DNA of 64,000 nt from Bradyrhizobium sp. CCGUVB1N3 (GTDB lineage Bacteria > Pseudomonadota > Alphaproteobacteria > Rhizobiales > Xanthobacteraceae). Location of the stretch: the NCBI RefSeq assembly GCF_024199925.1, contig NZ_JANADR010000001.1, forward strand, positions 2,666,001-2,730,000. The letters run 5' to 3'. The notes below the pieces were generated by a model. The model made no database searches. It saw only the letters and a program-made list of their open reading frames with translations, and was not told the DNA's origin. The position numbers were made by a program, and so were the translations under genes. Of this stretch, positions 53,143-60,714 are shown piece by piece; within the stretch, counting starts at the first letter, position 1, and every line of letters begins with the position of its first letter.

Positions 53143-54156
53143 ATGATGAGGAACGTGATTATCGCGGCAGGCTTGCTCGCGGCTTCGAGCAGCGCGGCGT
53201 CGGCTGCGACGCTTGACACGGTGAAGAACCGCGGCACGCTGGTGTGCGGCGTCAGCGCCGGCTTTGCCGGCTTCTCCGCGCCGGACTCGCAAGGCAATTA
53301 CAAAGGCCTCGACGTCGATTATTGCCGCGCGCTCGCCGCCGGCGTGCTGGGCGATCCCAACAAGGTGCGCTATGTCGCGCTGACCGCGCAGAACCGTTTC
53401 ACCGCGCTGCAATCGGGCGAGATCGACGTGCTCTACCGCAACTCGACGCAGACCTATTTGCGCGGTGTCACGCTGGGCTTGCGGCAGGGACCGATCAACT
53501 TCTACGACGGCCAGGGTTTTGTCGTGAAGAAGGATCTCGGCGTGAAGGAGCTGAAGGATCTCAAGGGCGCCACCGTGTGCGTCGCGCAGGGCACCACGCA
53601 TGAGGTGACGCTCGGTGACTACGGCCGCGCCAACGGCATCGACTGGAAGCCGCTGGTGTTCGACCGCGTCGACACCATGTACCAGACCTTCTTCGGCGGC
53701 CGCTGCGATGCCATGACCCAGGATGCCTCGGCGCTTGCCGGCGCGGTCACGACCGCCGCACCGAACCCGGCCGATTACGTCGTGCTGCCGCAGACCATCA
53801 GCAAGGAACCGCTCGGGCCCTTCACCCGCAATGGCGACGAAGTCTGGAGCGACATCATCACCTGGCTGCATTACGGGCTGATCGAGGCGGAAGAGCTCGG
53901 CGTGACGCAGGCCAATGTCGAGGAGATGGCGAAGTCGCAGACGCCCGCGGTGCAGCGGCTGCTTGGCGCCTCCGGCGATCTCGGCTCGCGGCTTGGGCTG
54001 GACAACAAATGGCTGGTCACGGCGATCAAGGCGACCGGTAATTACGGCGAGATCTACGAGCGCAACGTCGGCAAAGGCAGCCCGCTGAAGCTCGAGCGTG
54101 GCCTCAACGGCCTCTGGGCCAAGGGCGGCTTGATGTACGCCATTCCGTTCAAGTAA
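53143..54156 (+). CDS. aapJ: Amino acid ABC transporter substrate-binding protein, AapJ-like
   Basis: A 337-aa periplasmic binding protein. The signal peptide MMRNVIIAAGLLAASSSAASA is followed by ATLDTVKNRGTLVCGVSAGFAGFS, the standard AapJ opening; GLDVDYCRALAAGVLGD, LYRNSTQTYLRGVTLGL and TVCVAQGTTHE follow. It delivers amino acids to the divergent aapQM permeases. GGGGAG precedes the ATG. Confidence 0.9.
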   Translation: MMRNVIIAAGLLAASSSAASAATLDTVKNRGTLVCGVSAGFAGFSAPDSQGNYKGLDVDYCRALAAGVLGDPNKVRYVALTAQNRFTALQSGEIDVLYRNSTQTYLRGVTLGLRQGPINFYDGQGFVVKKDLGVKELKDLKGATVCVAQGTTHEVTLGDYGRANGIDWKPLVFDRVDTMYQTFFGGRCDAMTQDASALAGAVTTAAPNPADYVVLPQTISKEPLGPFTRNGDEVWSDIITWLHYGLIEAEELGVTQANVEEMAKSQTPAVQRLLGASGDLGSRLGLDNKWLVTAIKATGNYGEIYERNVGKGSPLKLERGLNGLWAKGGLMYAIPFK

Positions 54157-54235
54157 CGGCTATGCCCTGTGTCCCGGACGCGCTGCAGCGTGTAACGCTG
54201 ATGCGCAGAGCCGGGACCCAGCAGCCACAAATGGG

Positions 54236-54282
54236 CCCCGGCTCAGCAGCGCAATACTGCGTATTGCGCTGCTGAGCCGGGG
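54236..54282. terminator. Perfect 22-bp-arm hairpin between aapJ and racemase genes
   Basis: CCCCGGCTCAGCAGCGCAATAC, loop TGC, then the exact complement. It forms the end of a family D-like repeat (54169-54291). No T-run follows, so it may stabilise the aapJ mRNA or attenuate read-through into the gene at 54313. Confidence 0.7.
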
Positions 54283-54312
54283 CACGAGACCTTAGCCAGG
54301 CAGCCACCTTCG

Positions 54313-54963
54313 ATGATGACGCCCCCTCGCATCACACTGATCCACGCGCTCAAGCATTCCATCGCCCCGATCGAAACGGCGTTCGCGCGCCTGTGGCCGG
54401 AAGCGCGGCTGATGAACCTGCTCGACGACAGCCTGTCGGCGGATCTGGCGCGCGACGGCGCGCTCACCGACGCCATGACCGACCGCTTCCTCGCGCTCGG
54501 CGAGTACGCCGTCGCGACCGGGGCTGACGCGATCCTGTTCACCTGCTCGGCCTTCGGGCCTTGCATCGAGGCGGTGGCGCGTGCGCATGCGCCGATGCCG
54601 GTCCTGAAACCGAACGAAGCGATGATCGAGCAGGCGGCAACGATGGGCCGGAAAATCGGCCTGCTCTCGACCTTCCCGCCGACGCTGCAATCGATGCCGC
54701 CGGAGTTTCCAGCCTCTGTCGAGATCGTTCCGAAGCTCGCCGAAGGCGCGCTCGCCGCGCTCGATCGCGGCGACCGCGCGACGCACGATCGGCTGATTGC
54801 GGAAGCCTCGAAAGACCTGCGCGACTGCGACGTGATCGCGCTCGCGCAGTTCAGTATCGCAGCCACCGCGCCGCTGGTCGCGGATGCAACCGGCAGGCCG
54901 GTGGTGACGACGCCTGATAGCGCCGTGCTGAAACTGATGAAGCTATTATCGGTGAAGCGCTAG
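54313..54963 (+). CDS. Aspartate/glutamate racemase family protein
   Basis: A 216-aa protein of the Asp/Glu/hydantoin racemase superfamily. The first catalytic Cys is in DAILFTCSAFGPCIEA; the second half, where a Cys normally sits, reads VIALAQFSIAATAPLVAD without Cys. A single-Cys active site is known for maleate isomerase/arylmalonate decarboxylase-type relatives, so racemisation is not assured. It follows the amino-acid transporter binding protein and ends 18 bp inside the convergent TetR gene. Confidence 0.82.
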   Translation: MMTPPRITLIHALKHSIAPIETAFARLWPEARLMNLLDDSLSADLARDGALTDAMTDRFLALGEYAVATGADAILFTCSAFGPCIEAVARAHAPMPVLKPNEAMIEQAATMGRKIGLLSTFPPTLQSMPPEFPASVEIVPKLAEGALAALDRGDRATHDRLIAEASKDLRDCDVIALAQFSIAATAPLVADATGRPVVTTPDSAVLKLMKLLSVKR

Positions 54964-55599
54964 CCCGCCGCGGCGGCGGGCTTCCTTGATCGCGGCATCG
55001 AGAGCGAGCTTGGTCTCGGCCACGAAATCCTCGACCAGCTCCTCGCGCGTGGTGTGCGCCGACCGGCCGGTGAGCATGCCCTGCTCGGCCAGCATCACCA
55101 CACCGTGCAGCGCGGCCCAGATCTTCAGCGCATGCCGCTCACGCAAATAGCCGACGGCCGGCACCTCCAGCGCCTCGATCACCAGCGCGAAGGTCTCGTT
55201 TGTCGCTGCGTGCAGCTCGCTCCCCGCGTCCGCGCAGGAGGCGATGCGCGAGGCGAACATCAGCCGGTAGATGCCGTTGCGACGCAGGCCGAAATCCAGT
55301 GTGGCCTGGGCGAGCCGTGAAAGCTTCGACTGCTTCGATGGCTTTGCCATGGCCTCGCGCAGCACAGCGGTGAATTGCCGGAAGGCTTCCGCCGTCACCG
55401 CGGCGAGCAATGCCTCGCGGTCAGCGAAATGACGATACGGCGCAGGTTGGGAGACGCCGAGTTCCTTGGCCAGCGCCTTGATGCTGATCGCCTCCGCCCC
55501 GCCCTGCTCGGCCTCACGCAAGGCGGCCTTGATCAGGGCGTCGCGAAGATCGCCATGGTGATAGGCGTTTTGCGGCTTGCGGGCGAGTTGTGTCGGCAT
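54946..55599 (-). CDS. TetR family transcriptional regulator
   Basis: A 217-aa TetR regulator. The HTH (AISIKALAKELGVSQPAPYRHFADREALLAAV) spans residues about 40-70 and the C-terminal helical domain carries FGLRRNGIYRLMFASRIA, as in the TetR_C_33 (WHG) group. It is divergent from the ferredoxin-P450 operon and probably represses it. Its 3' end overlaps the racemase gene by 18 bp on the opposite strand. The chosen start MPTQLARKPQ fits a short N-terminal arm. Confidence 0.91.
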   Translation of the reverse strand: MPTQLARKPQNAYHHGDLRDALIKAALREAEQGGAEAISIKALAKELGVSQPAPYRHFADREALLAAVTAEAFRQFTAVLREAMAKPSKQSKLSRLAQATLDFGLRRNGIYRLMFASRIASCADAGSELHAATNETFALVIEALEVPAVGYLRERHALKIWAALHGVVMLAEQGMLTGRSAHTTREELVEDFVAETKLALDAAIKEARRRGGLALHR

Positions 55600-55626
55600 G
55601 TTGAGCGAAAACCTATAAGTTTGCGC

Positions 55627-55656
55627 TTGACAGGGGAAGCCCGTCCGCAATGTAAT
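55627..55656 (+). promoter_or_regulatory. Sigma70-like promoter for ferredoxin-P450 operon
   Basis: TTGACA (55627-55632), 18-bp spacer, TGTAAT (55651-55656). A/T-rich near-palindromic sequence AAACCTATAAGTTT lies just upstream (about 55609-55622) and TATACTATA overlaps the -10 side, both possible TetR sites. The leader to the ATG is about 95 nt and contains a CGCGG...CCGCG stem. Confidence 0.5.
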
Positions 55657-55759
55657 ATACTATAACTTAACTTCGCGGTGAACGCCGCGGACAAAAATCA
55701 ATTGAGGAACACGCCCGGCCCCGCGAGGGGCCCGCATGCGCATGACCGAGGGAGCTTAA

Positions 55760-55969
55760 ATGGCAGAACGGCTGAGAGTTCACGTCGATCCCGACAAGTG
55801 CCAGGGCCACGCCCGCTGCAAGGCGCTGGCACCGGAACTGTTCGAGCTCGACGAATACGGCAATGCGCACGAGGTCGGCGACGGCACGGTGCCTACCGGC
55901 CTGGAAGACAAGGCCTGGCTTGCCAAATCCAACTGCCCGGAAATCGCGATCGAAGTAACCGAGGAATAG
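55760..55969 (+). CDS. Ferredoxin, single-cluster P450-type [3Fe-4S]
   Basis: A 69-aa acidic ferredoxin with Cys14 and Cys20 in KCQGHARCKAL and a third Cys in SNCPEIAI; the position of a fourth ligand is His17, so a [3Fe-4S] or His-ligated cluster is expected. Such small ferredoxins feed electrons to bacterial cytochromes P450, and the P450 gene follows after 58 bp. GAGGGAG precedes the ATG. No ferredoxin reductase gene is present. Confidence 0.92.
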   Translation: MAERLRVHVDPDKCQGHARCKALAPELFELDEYGNAHEVGDGTVPTGLEDKAWLAKSNCPEIAIEVTEE

Positions 55970-56027
55970 CGCGTCGTTGCGCTCGTTCCTGCGTTCTTCC
56001 GTGAACACAAGCCCCGAGGATCCAGAG

Positions 56028-57248
56028 ATGTCCGACGTCAGCCAACCCGCCGCCCATCCGCCCGTCACCGATTGGCTCCACGATTTCGACCACACCGATC
56101 CGCACTGGACGGAAGATCCCTTCCCGATCTGGGACCAGATGCGTGCTGCAAGTCCCGTCGTGCACACCGAGCGCTTTCTCGGCTGCTATCTGCCGACGAC
56201 CTACGAAGCGGTGCGGCAGATCGCCAACGACACCGAAAGCTTCTCCTCACGCCGCATCATCGTTCGCGATGAGCGGCCCGAAGTCGCCAAGAACGCGGCG
56301 CCGCCGATCACCTCCGATCCGCCGGACCACAAGCCGGCCAAGCAATTGCTGCTGCCGCCGTTCACGCCGGATGCGATGAAGAAGCTCGAGCCGCGCGTCC
56401 GCGCCATCTGCAACGAGCTGATCGACGAATTCATCGCCGACGGCAAGGTCGATGCGGCCGCACGCTACACCAAGCACGTCCCGGTGCGCGCGATCGCCCA
56501 CATGCTCGGCATCCCCGAGAGCGACGGCGACCTCTTCATCAAGTGGATCCACATGATCCTCGAGCTGAGCATCAAGAACGAGATGATGCTGAAGCAGGCG
56601 GCCGAGGAGATGACCAATTATTTCGCCGGTCATGTCGAAGCGCGCAGGAAGACGCCCGGCGACGACCTGATCTCCTATCTCCTCAACGCCCGTGACAAGA
56701 ACGGGCAACCGCTCGAGGACTCTCACATCTACGGCTCGCTGCGGCTGCTCCTGATCGCCGGCATCGACACCACCTGGAGCGCGATCGGCTCCTCGCTCTG
56801 GCACCTCGCGAAAACGCCCGCGGACCGCGAGCGCCTGATCGCCGAACCCGAGTTGATGCCGATCGCCGTCGAGGAGCTCTTGCGTGCCTATTCGCCGGTG
56901 ACGATGGCGCGCGAGGTGGTGAAGGAGACGACCATCTCCGGCTGCCCCGTCAAGCCTGGCAACATGGTGCTGCTGTCCTTCCCCGCCGCCAACCGCGACC
57001 CCAGGATGTTCCCCGATGCCGACAAGGTCGTGCTCGACCGCCGGGAGAACCGCCATGCCGCCTTCGGCCTCGGCATTCACCGCTGCGTCGGTTCCAACCT
57101 GGCGCGGATGGAGATGCAGGTCGCGATTGAGGAATGGTTGAAGCGAATCCCGGACTTCCGGCTCGACCCGGCGGGTACCGTGACCTGGTCGCAAGGGACC
57201 GTGCGCGGCCCTCGCCAGTTGCCATTTCTGCTTGGAAAGGCCATGTAG
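56028..57248 (+). CDS. Cytochrome P450
   Basis: A 406-aa soluble bacterial P450. The I-helix oxygen motif is LLIAGIDTTWSAIG, the K-helix ExxR is in AVEELLRAYSPV, and the heme thiolate is Cys353 in FGLGIHRCVGSNLARME. The ATG at 56028 follows GAGG and gives the usual short N terminus; the ORF could begin at 55977. It is paired with its ferredoxin. The substrate is unknown; the neighbouring MFS and lipid genes hint at a terpenoid or fatty compound. Confidence 0.93.
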   Translation: MSDVSQPAAHPPVTDWLHDFDHTDPHWTEDPFPIWDQMRAASPVVHTERFLGCYLPTTYEAVRQIANDTESFSSRRIIVRDERPEVAKNAAPPITSDPPDHKPAKQLLLPPFTPDAMKKLEPRVRAICNELIDEFIADGKVDAAARYTKHVPVRAIAHMLGIPESDGDLFIKWIHMILELSIKNEMMLKQAAEEMTNYFAGHVEARRKTPGDDLISYLLNARDKNGQPLEDSHIYGSLRLLLIAGIDTTWSAIGSSLWHLAKTPADRERLIAEPELMPIAVEELLRAYSPVTMAREVVKETTISGCPVKPGNMVLLSFPAANRDPRMFPDADKVVLDRRENRHAAFGLGIHRCVGSNLARMEMQVAIEEWLKRIPDFRLDPAGTVTWSQGTVRGPRQLPFLLGKAM

Positions 57249-57281
57249 CTTCCAGACAGAAAATGTTCTGGGAGGCCGGTG

Positions 57282-58604
57282 ATGACTGACCAAGCAATCA
57301 AGCCGGCCTCCGAACATTTCGACATTGCCGACGCCGAACGCCGCATCAAGGCGATCTTCATTGGCTCGATCGGCAATCTCGTCGAATGGTATGATTTTTA
57401 CGCCTATACGGCGTTTGCGCTGTACTTCGCGCCGGCGTTCTTCCCTGGCGAGGATCCTGTCGTCCAGCAACTCAACGTCGCCGTCGTGTTCGCGGCGACC
57501 TTCCTGATGCGCCCCCTGGGCGGCTGGTTCTTCGGCCATCTCGCCGATCATTTCGGGCGCCGGATCTCGCTGACGCTCTCCGTCGTCTTCATGTGCTTCG
57601 GCTCGCTGATCATCGCGGTGACGCCAACATATGCCTCGATCGGTCTTGCCGCCCCGGCCATCCTGGCCATCGCGCGCGTGATCGAGGGCTTGAGTCTCGG
57701 CGGCGAATATGGCGCCAGCGCCACCTACTTGAGCGAGGTCGCCGATCCCAGGCATCGCGGCTTCTATTCGAGCTTTCAGTACGTCACGCTGATCGGCGGG
57801 CAGCTCACCGCGATCATCGTGCTGCTGCTCTTGCAAAAAGTGTTCCTCACGCCCGAGGAGCTGAAGGCCTGGGGCTGGCGCATTCCGTTTGCGATCGGTG
57901 CGATGCTGGCGATCTTCGCCGCGGTGATGCGGCGCGGCCTGCATGAGACCGAAGCGTTCGAAGAAGCCAAGAAGGTGGTGAAGCCGACCGGCTCGATCGC
58001 CAACCTTCTGAAATATCCGCGGGAGCTGTTGCTTGTGGTGGGCCTCACGGCCGGCGGCACCGCGGCATTCTACACCTTCACCACCTACATGCAGACCTTC
58101 GTCAAGCTCTCGGTCGGGCTGACCGAGGACCAGACCACCTTCGTGATCTTCGGCACGTTGATCTTCGCGACCATCCTGCAACCGATCTATGGTGCGATCT
58201 CCGACAGGATCGGGCGCAAGCCGCTGCTGATCTTCTTCGGCGTCGCCGGCACACTCGCAACCGTCCCGCTGCTGATGACGCTGAAGGAGACGAAATCGCC
58301 CTTTATGGCGTTCGTGCTGATCTGCTGCGCCTGGCTGTTCGTCGCCGGCTACACCTCGATCAACGCGGTGGTGAAGGCCGAGCTGTTCCCCACCAACGTT
58401 CGCGCGCTCGGCGTGGGACTACCCTATGCAATCACGGTGTCCCTGTTCGGCGGCACGGCGCCGGCGATCGCGCTCTATTTCAAGACCATCGGGCACGAGG
58501 ACTGGTTCTACTACTATCTCAGCGGCATCATCTGCCTCTCGCTGATCATCTATGCTACGATGCGCGACACCAAGCATGCTTCCGCGATGCATCGTCACGA
58601 GTAG
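57282..58604 (+). CDS. MFS transporter, metabolite:H+ symporter (KgtP/ShiA-like)
   Basis: A 440-aa, 12-helix transporter of the MHS family. IGNLVEWYDFYAYTAFALYF near the N terminus, FLMRPLGGWFFGHLADHFGRR between helices 2 and 3, and RVIEGLSLGGEYGASATYLSE are hallmarks shared with the alpha-ketoglutarate permease KgtP and proline/betaine ProP. It likely imports an organic acid with protons. It starts 33 bp after the P450 gene, so it may belong to that operon. Confidence 0.9.
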   Translation: MTDQAIKPASEHFDIADAERRIKAIFIGSIGNLVEWYDFYAYTAFALYFAPAFFPGEDPVVQQLNVAVVFAATFLMRPLGGWFFGHLADHFGRRISLTLSVVFMCFGSLIIAVTPTYASIGLAAPAILAIARVIEGLSLGGEYGASATYLSEVADPRHRGFYSSFQYVTLIGGQLTAIIVLLLLQKVFLTPEELKAWGWRIPFAIGAMLAIFAAVMRRGLHETEAFEEAKKVVKPTGSIANLLKYPRELLLVVGLTAGGTAAFYTFTTYMQTFVKLSVGLTEDQTTFVIFGTLIFATILQPIYGAISDRIGRKPLLIFFGVAGTLATVPLLMTLKETKSPFMAFVLICCAWLFVAGYTSINAVVKAELFPTNVRALGVGLPYAITVSLFGGTAPAIALYFKTIGHEDWFYYYLSGIICLSLIIYATMRDTKHASAMHRHE

Positions 58605-58634
58605 ACGCCACGAGTGGACGCCACGAGTAAACCA
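58596..58634 (+). repeat. Three tandem 13-bp direct repeats spanning a stop and a start codon
   Basis: CACGAGTAGACGC, CACGAGTGGACGC and CACGAGTAAACCA follow without gaps. The first contains the TAG of the MFS gene and the last ends with the A of the next ATG. Confidence 0.85.
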
Positions 58635-59299
58635 TGGCTGACGAGAACGAGCCGCCGCCCGAAAGCAAGCTGACGCGGACCAAGGAGAAATGGGCGCGCG
58701 AGGGCCGGTTCCTCACCGGCAGGATCACGCGCCCGGAAGACCAGCGCCTGCCGCCCGGGCAGCATCTGACCAAGGATTGGCCCGTGCTCGATCTGGGCCT
58801 CACACCGGAAATTTCGCGGGAACGCTGGCGGCTCGACGTTTACGGCGCGATCGAGAACCCGGTGTTCTGGACGTTTGCGGAATTCACGGCGCAGAAACAG
58901 GCGCAATTCACCTCCGACATCCATTGCGTGACGACCTGGTCGCGCTACGACAATCAGTGGGTGGGCCTTGCGACGCGCGAGCTGCTTGCGGCCTGCCAGC
59001 CGCACGATGATGCTCGCTTCGTCGTGCTGCATTCCTATGACGGCTACACCACCAATCTGTCGGTGGAGGATTTCGCCACTGACGACGCCCTGCTCGCCCA
59101 TAGCTGGTCGGGCCAGCCGCTGTCCGAGGAACATGGCGGTCCGGTGCGACTGGTCGTGCCGCATCTCTATTTCTGGAAGAGCGCCAAATGGCTCCAGGCG
59201 ATCGAGTTTCTGACCGAAGATGCGCCCGGCTATTGGGAAGTCCGCGGCTATCATAACCGCGGCGATCCCTGGGTCGAAGAGCGCTATTCCGGCGACTGA
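58634..59299 (+). CDS. Sulfite oxidase-like molybdopterin oxidoreductase (YuiH type)
   Basis: A 221-aa protein with only the molybdopterin-binding domain of sulfite oxidases, lacking heme and dimerisation domains. The molybdenum-ligating Cys98 is in FTSDIHCVTTWSRYD, followed by HGGPVRLVVPHLYFWKSAKW and GYWEVRGYHNRGDPW. There is no Tat signal, so unlike MsrP it is probably cytoplasmic. The reaction is unknown; redox of sulfur or N-oxide compounds is typical of the fold. The adjacent OsmC fusion and sulfur transporter genes support a sulfur link. Confidence 0.87.
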   Translation: MADENEPPPESKLTRTKEKWAREGRFLTGRITRPEDQRLPPGQHLTKDWPVLDLGLTPEISRERWRLDVYGAIENPVFWTFAEFTAQKQAQFTSDIHCVTTWSRYDNQWVGLATRELLAACQPHDDARFVVLHSYDGYTTNLSVEDFATDDALLAHSWSGQPLSEEHGGPVRLVVPHLYFWKSAKWLQAIEFLTEDAPGYWEVRGYHNRGDPWVEERYSGD

Positions 59300-59323
59300 C
59301 ACTCACGCACAACGAGAAGGCCT

Positions 59324-60547
59324 ATGCCGATGGAACGCTTTCAATTCACGGGCGAAGGCGGCCATCTGCTAGCGGCCGCGCTGGAATTGCCGGAGGGCGA
59401 GCCCGCAGCCTACGCGCTGTTTGCGCATTGCTTCACCTGCGGCAAGGACGTGCTGGCCGCGCGCCGCATCGCGGTCGCGCTCGCAGCCAAAGGCATCGCC
59501 GTGCTGCGCTTCGATTTCACCGGGCTTGGCTCCAGCGAGGGCGATTTCGCCAACTCCACCTTCTCCTCCAACGTCGCCGATCTCGTCCACGCGGCCGACC
59601 ATCTGCGCGCAACACGCAAGGCGCCGGCGATCCTGATCGGCCACAGCCTCGGCGGCGCTGCGATCCTGGCGGCAGCCGGAAAGATTCCGGAAGCCAAGGC
59701 GGTGGTGACGGTTGCTGCGCCATCGGACCCTGCGCACGTCACCGGGCTGTTCAGGGAGCACCTGAGCAACATCCGCACGCAGGGCGAGGTCGAGGTGTCG
59801 CTCGCGGGGCGGCCCTTCCGCATCAGGCGCGAATTCCTCGACGACATCGTCGAGCACGAGCTGATTAAGGATATCACGACCCTGCACAAGGCGCTGCTGG
59901 TGATGCATTCGCCGGTCGACGATACCGTCGGCATCGACAATGCGACCAAGATCTTCGTCTCGGCGAAACATCCGAAGAGCTTCGTTTCGCTCGATCACGC
60001 TGATCATCTGCTCAGCAAGACGAGCGACGCCGTTTATGCCGCCGATGTCATTGCAGCCTGGGCGAGCCGCTATGTCGAAGCGGCAAGACCTGCAAAAGTG
60101 GCCGATCTCCCTGAAGCGCCGCGCCAGGTCGTGGTGCAGGAGACCCACAAGAGTAAGTTCAACCAGTTGATCTCCGTCGGTCCGCACCGGCTGGTGGCCG
60201 ACGAGCCGGTTGCCGCCGGCGGCGAGGACGCCGGCCCCAGCCCCTATGATTTCCTGCTCGCTGGCCTCGGCGCCTGCACCTCCATGACCATGCGGCTCTA
60301 TGCCGACCGCAAATCGCTGCCGCTCGATCGCGTCACCGTGACGCTGAAGCATTCCAAGATCCACGCGAAAGATTGCGAGGAGTGCGAGACCAGCGAGGGC
60401 ATGCTCGACCAGATCGACCGCGTGATCGCAATGGACGGCGCGCTCGACGCCGAGCAGCGCAAGAAATTGATGGAGATCGCCGATAAATGCCCGGTGCACC
60501 GCACGCTGACGTCGGAGATCAGGATCGTGACGAAAGCCGCGGAATAG
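59324..60547 (+). CDS. Bifunctional alpha/beta hydrolase-OsmC family protein
   Basis: A 407-aa fusion. Residues 1-255 form an alpha/beta hydrolase with nucleophile Ser108 (LIGHSLGGAA), an acid near 199-200 (SPVDDTV) and His227 (LDHADHLLS). Residues about 270-407 form an OsmC peroxiredoxin-like domain with Cys318 (GLGACTSMTMRLY) and Cys389 (ADKCPVHRTL). OsmC proteins reduce organic hydroperoxides, so the fusion may hydrolyse and detoxify peroxidised esters. It starts 24 bp after the sulfite-oxidase-like gene. Confidence 0.92.
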   Translation: MPMERFQFTGEGGHLLAAALELPEGEPAAYALFAHCFTCGKDVLAARRIAVALAAKGIAVLRFDFTGLGSSEGDFANSTFSSNVADLVHAADHLRATRKAPAILIGHSLGGAAILAAAGKIPEAKAVVTVAAPSDPAHVTGLFREHLSNIRTQGEVEVSLAGRPFRIRREFLDDIVEHELIKDITTLHKALLVMHSPVDDTVGIDNATKIFVSAKHPKSFVSLDHADHLLSKTSDAVYAADVIAAWASRYVEAARPAKVADLPEAPRQVVVQETHKSKFNQLISVGPHRLVADEPVAAGGEDAGPSPYDFLLAGLGACTSMTMRLYADRKSLPLDRVTVTLKHSKIHAKDCEECETSEGMLDQIDRVIAMDGALDAEQRKKLMEIADKCPVHRTLTSEIRIVTKAAE

Positions 60548-60555
60548 TTGCTCTT

Positions 60556-60709
60556 CCTTCTCCCCTTGTGGGAGAAGGTGGCGCGAAGCGCCGGATGAGG
60601 GGTCTCGATCTATGCATCAAACCGCAAGAGAATGACTCGCGGAGAGAACCCCTCACCCGGCTTCGATGCGTAGCATCGAAGCCACCCTCCCCCACAAGGG
60701 GCGAGGGTG
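60556..60709. repeat. Composite inverted repeat, family E
   Basis: TTCTCCCCTTGTGGGAGAAGG opens the unit and CCCTCCCCCACAAGGGGCGAGGG closes it; inner stems are GCGCGAAGCGC, CGGATGAGGGG/CCCCTCACCCGG and CTTCGATGCGTAGCATCGAAG. It fills the gap between convergent OsmC-fusion and YeeE/YedE genes. Confidence 0.75.
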
Positions 60710-60714
60710 CAGCG

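Noticed and set aside
51805..53871. 688-codon minus-strand frame opposite aminotransferase and binding protein
   Set aside because: Both + strand genes have full catalytic or signal features. The minus frame spans two genes and shows no family.
55736..55759. Seven-codon leader peptide before the ferredoxin gene
   Set aside because: ATG to TAA abuts the ferredoxin ATG, but it has no clear ribosome site and overlaps the ferredoxin's own GAGGGAG, so translation is doubtful.
56247..58181. 644-codon minus-strand frame opposite P450 and MFS genes
   Set aside because: It reads through two well-defined genes and has no start signal or domain.
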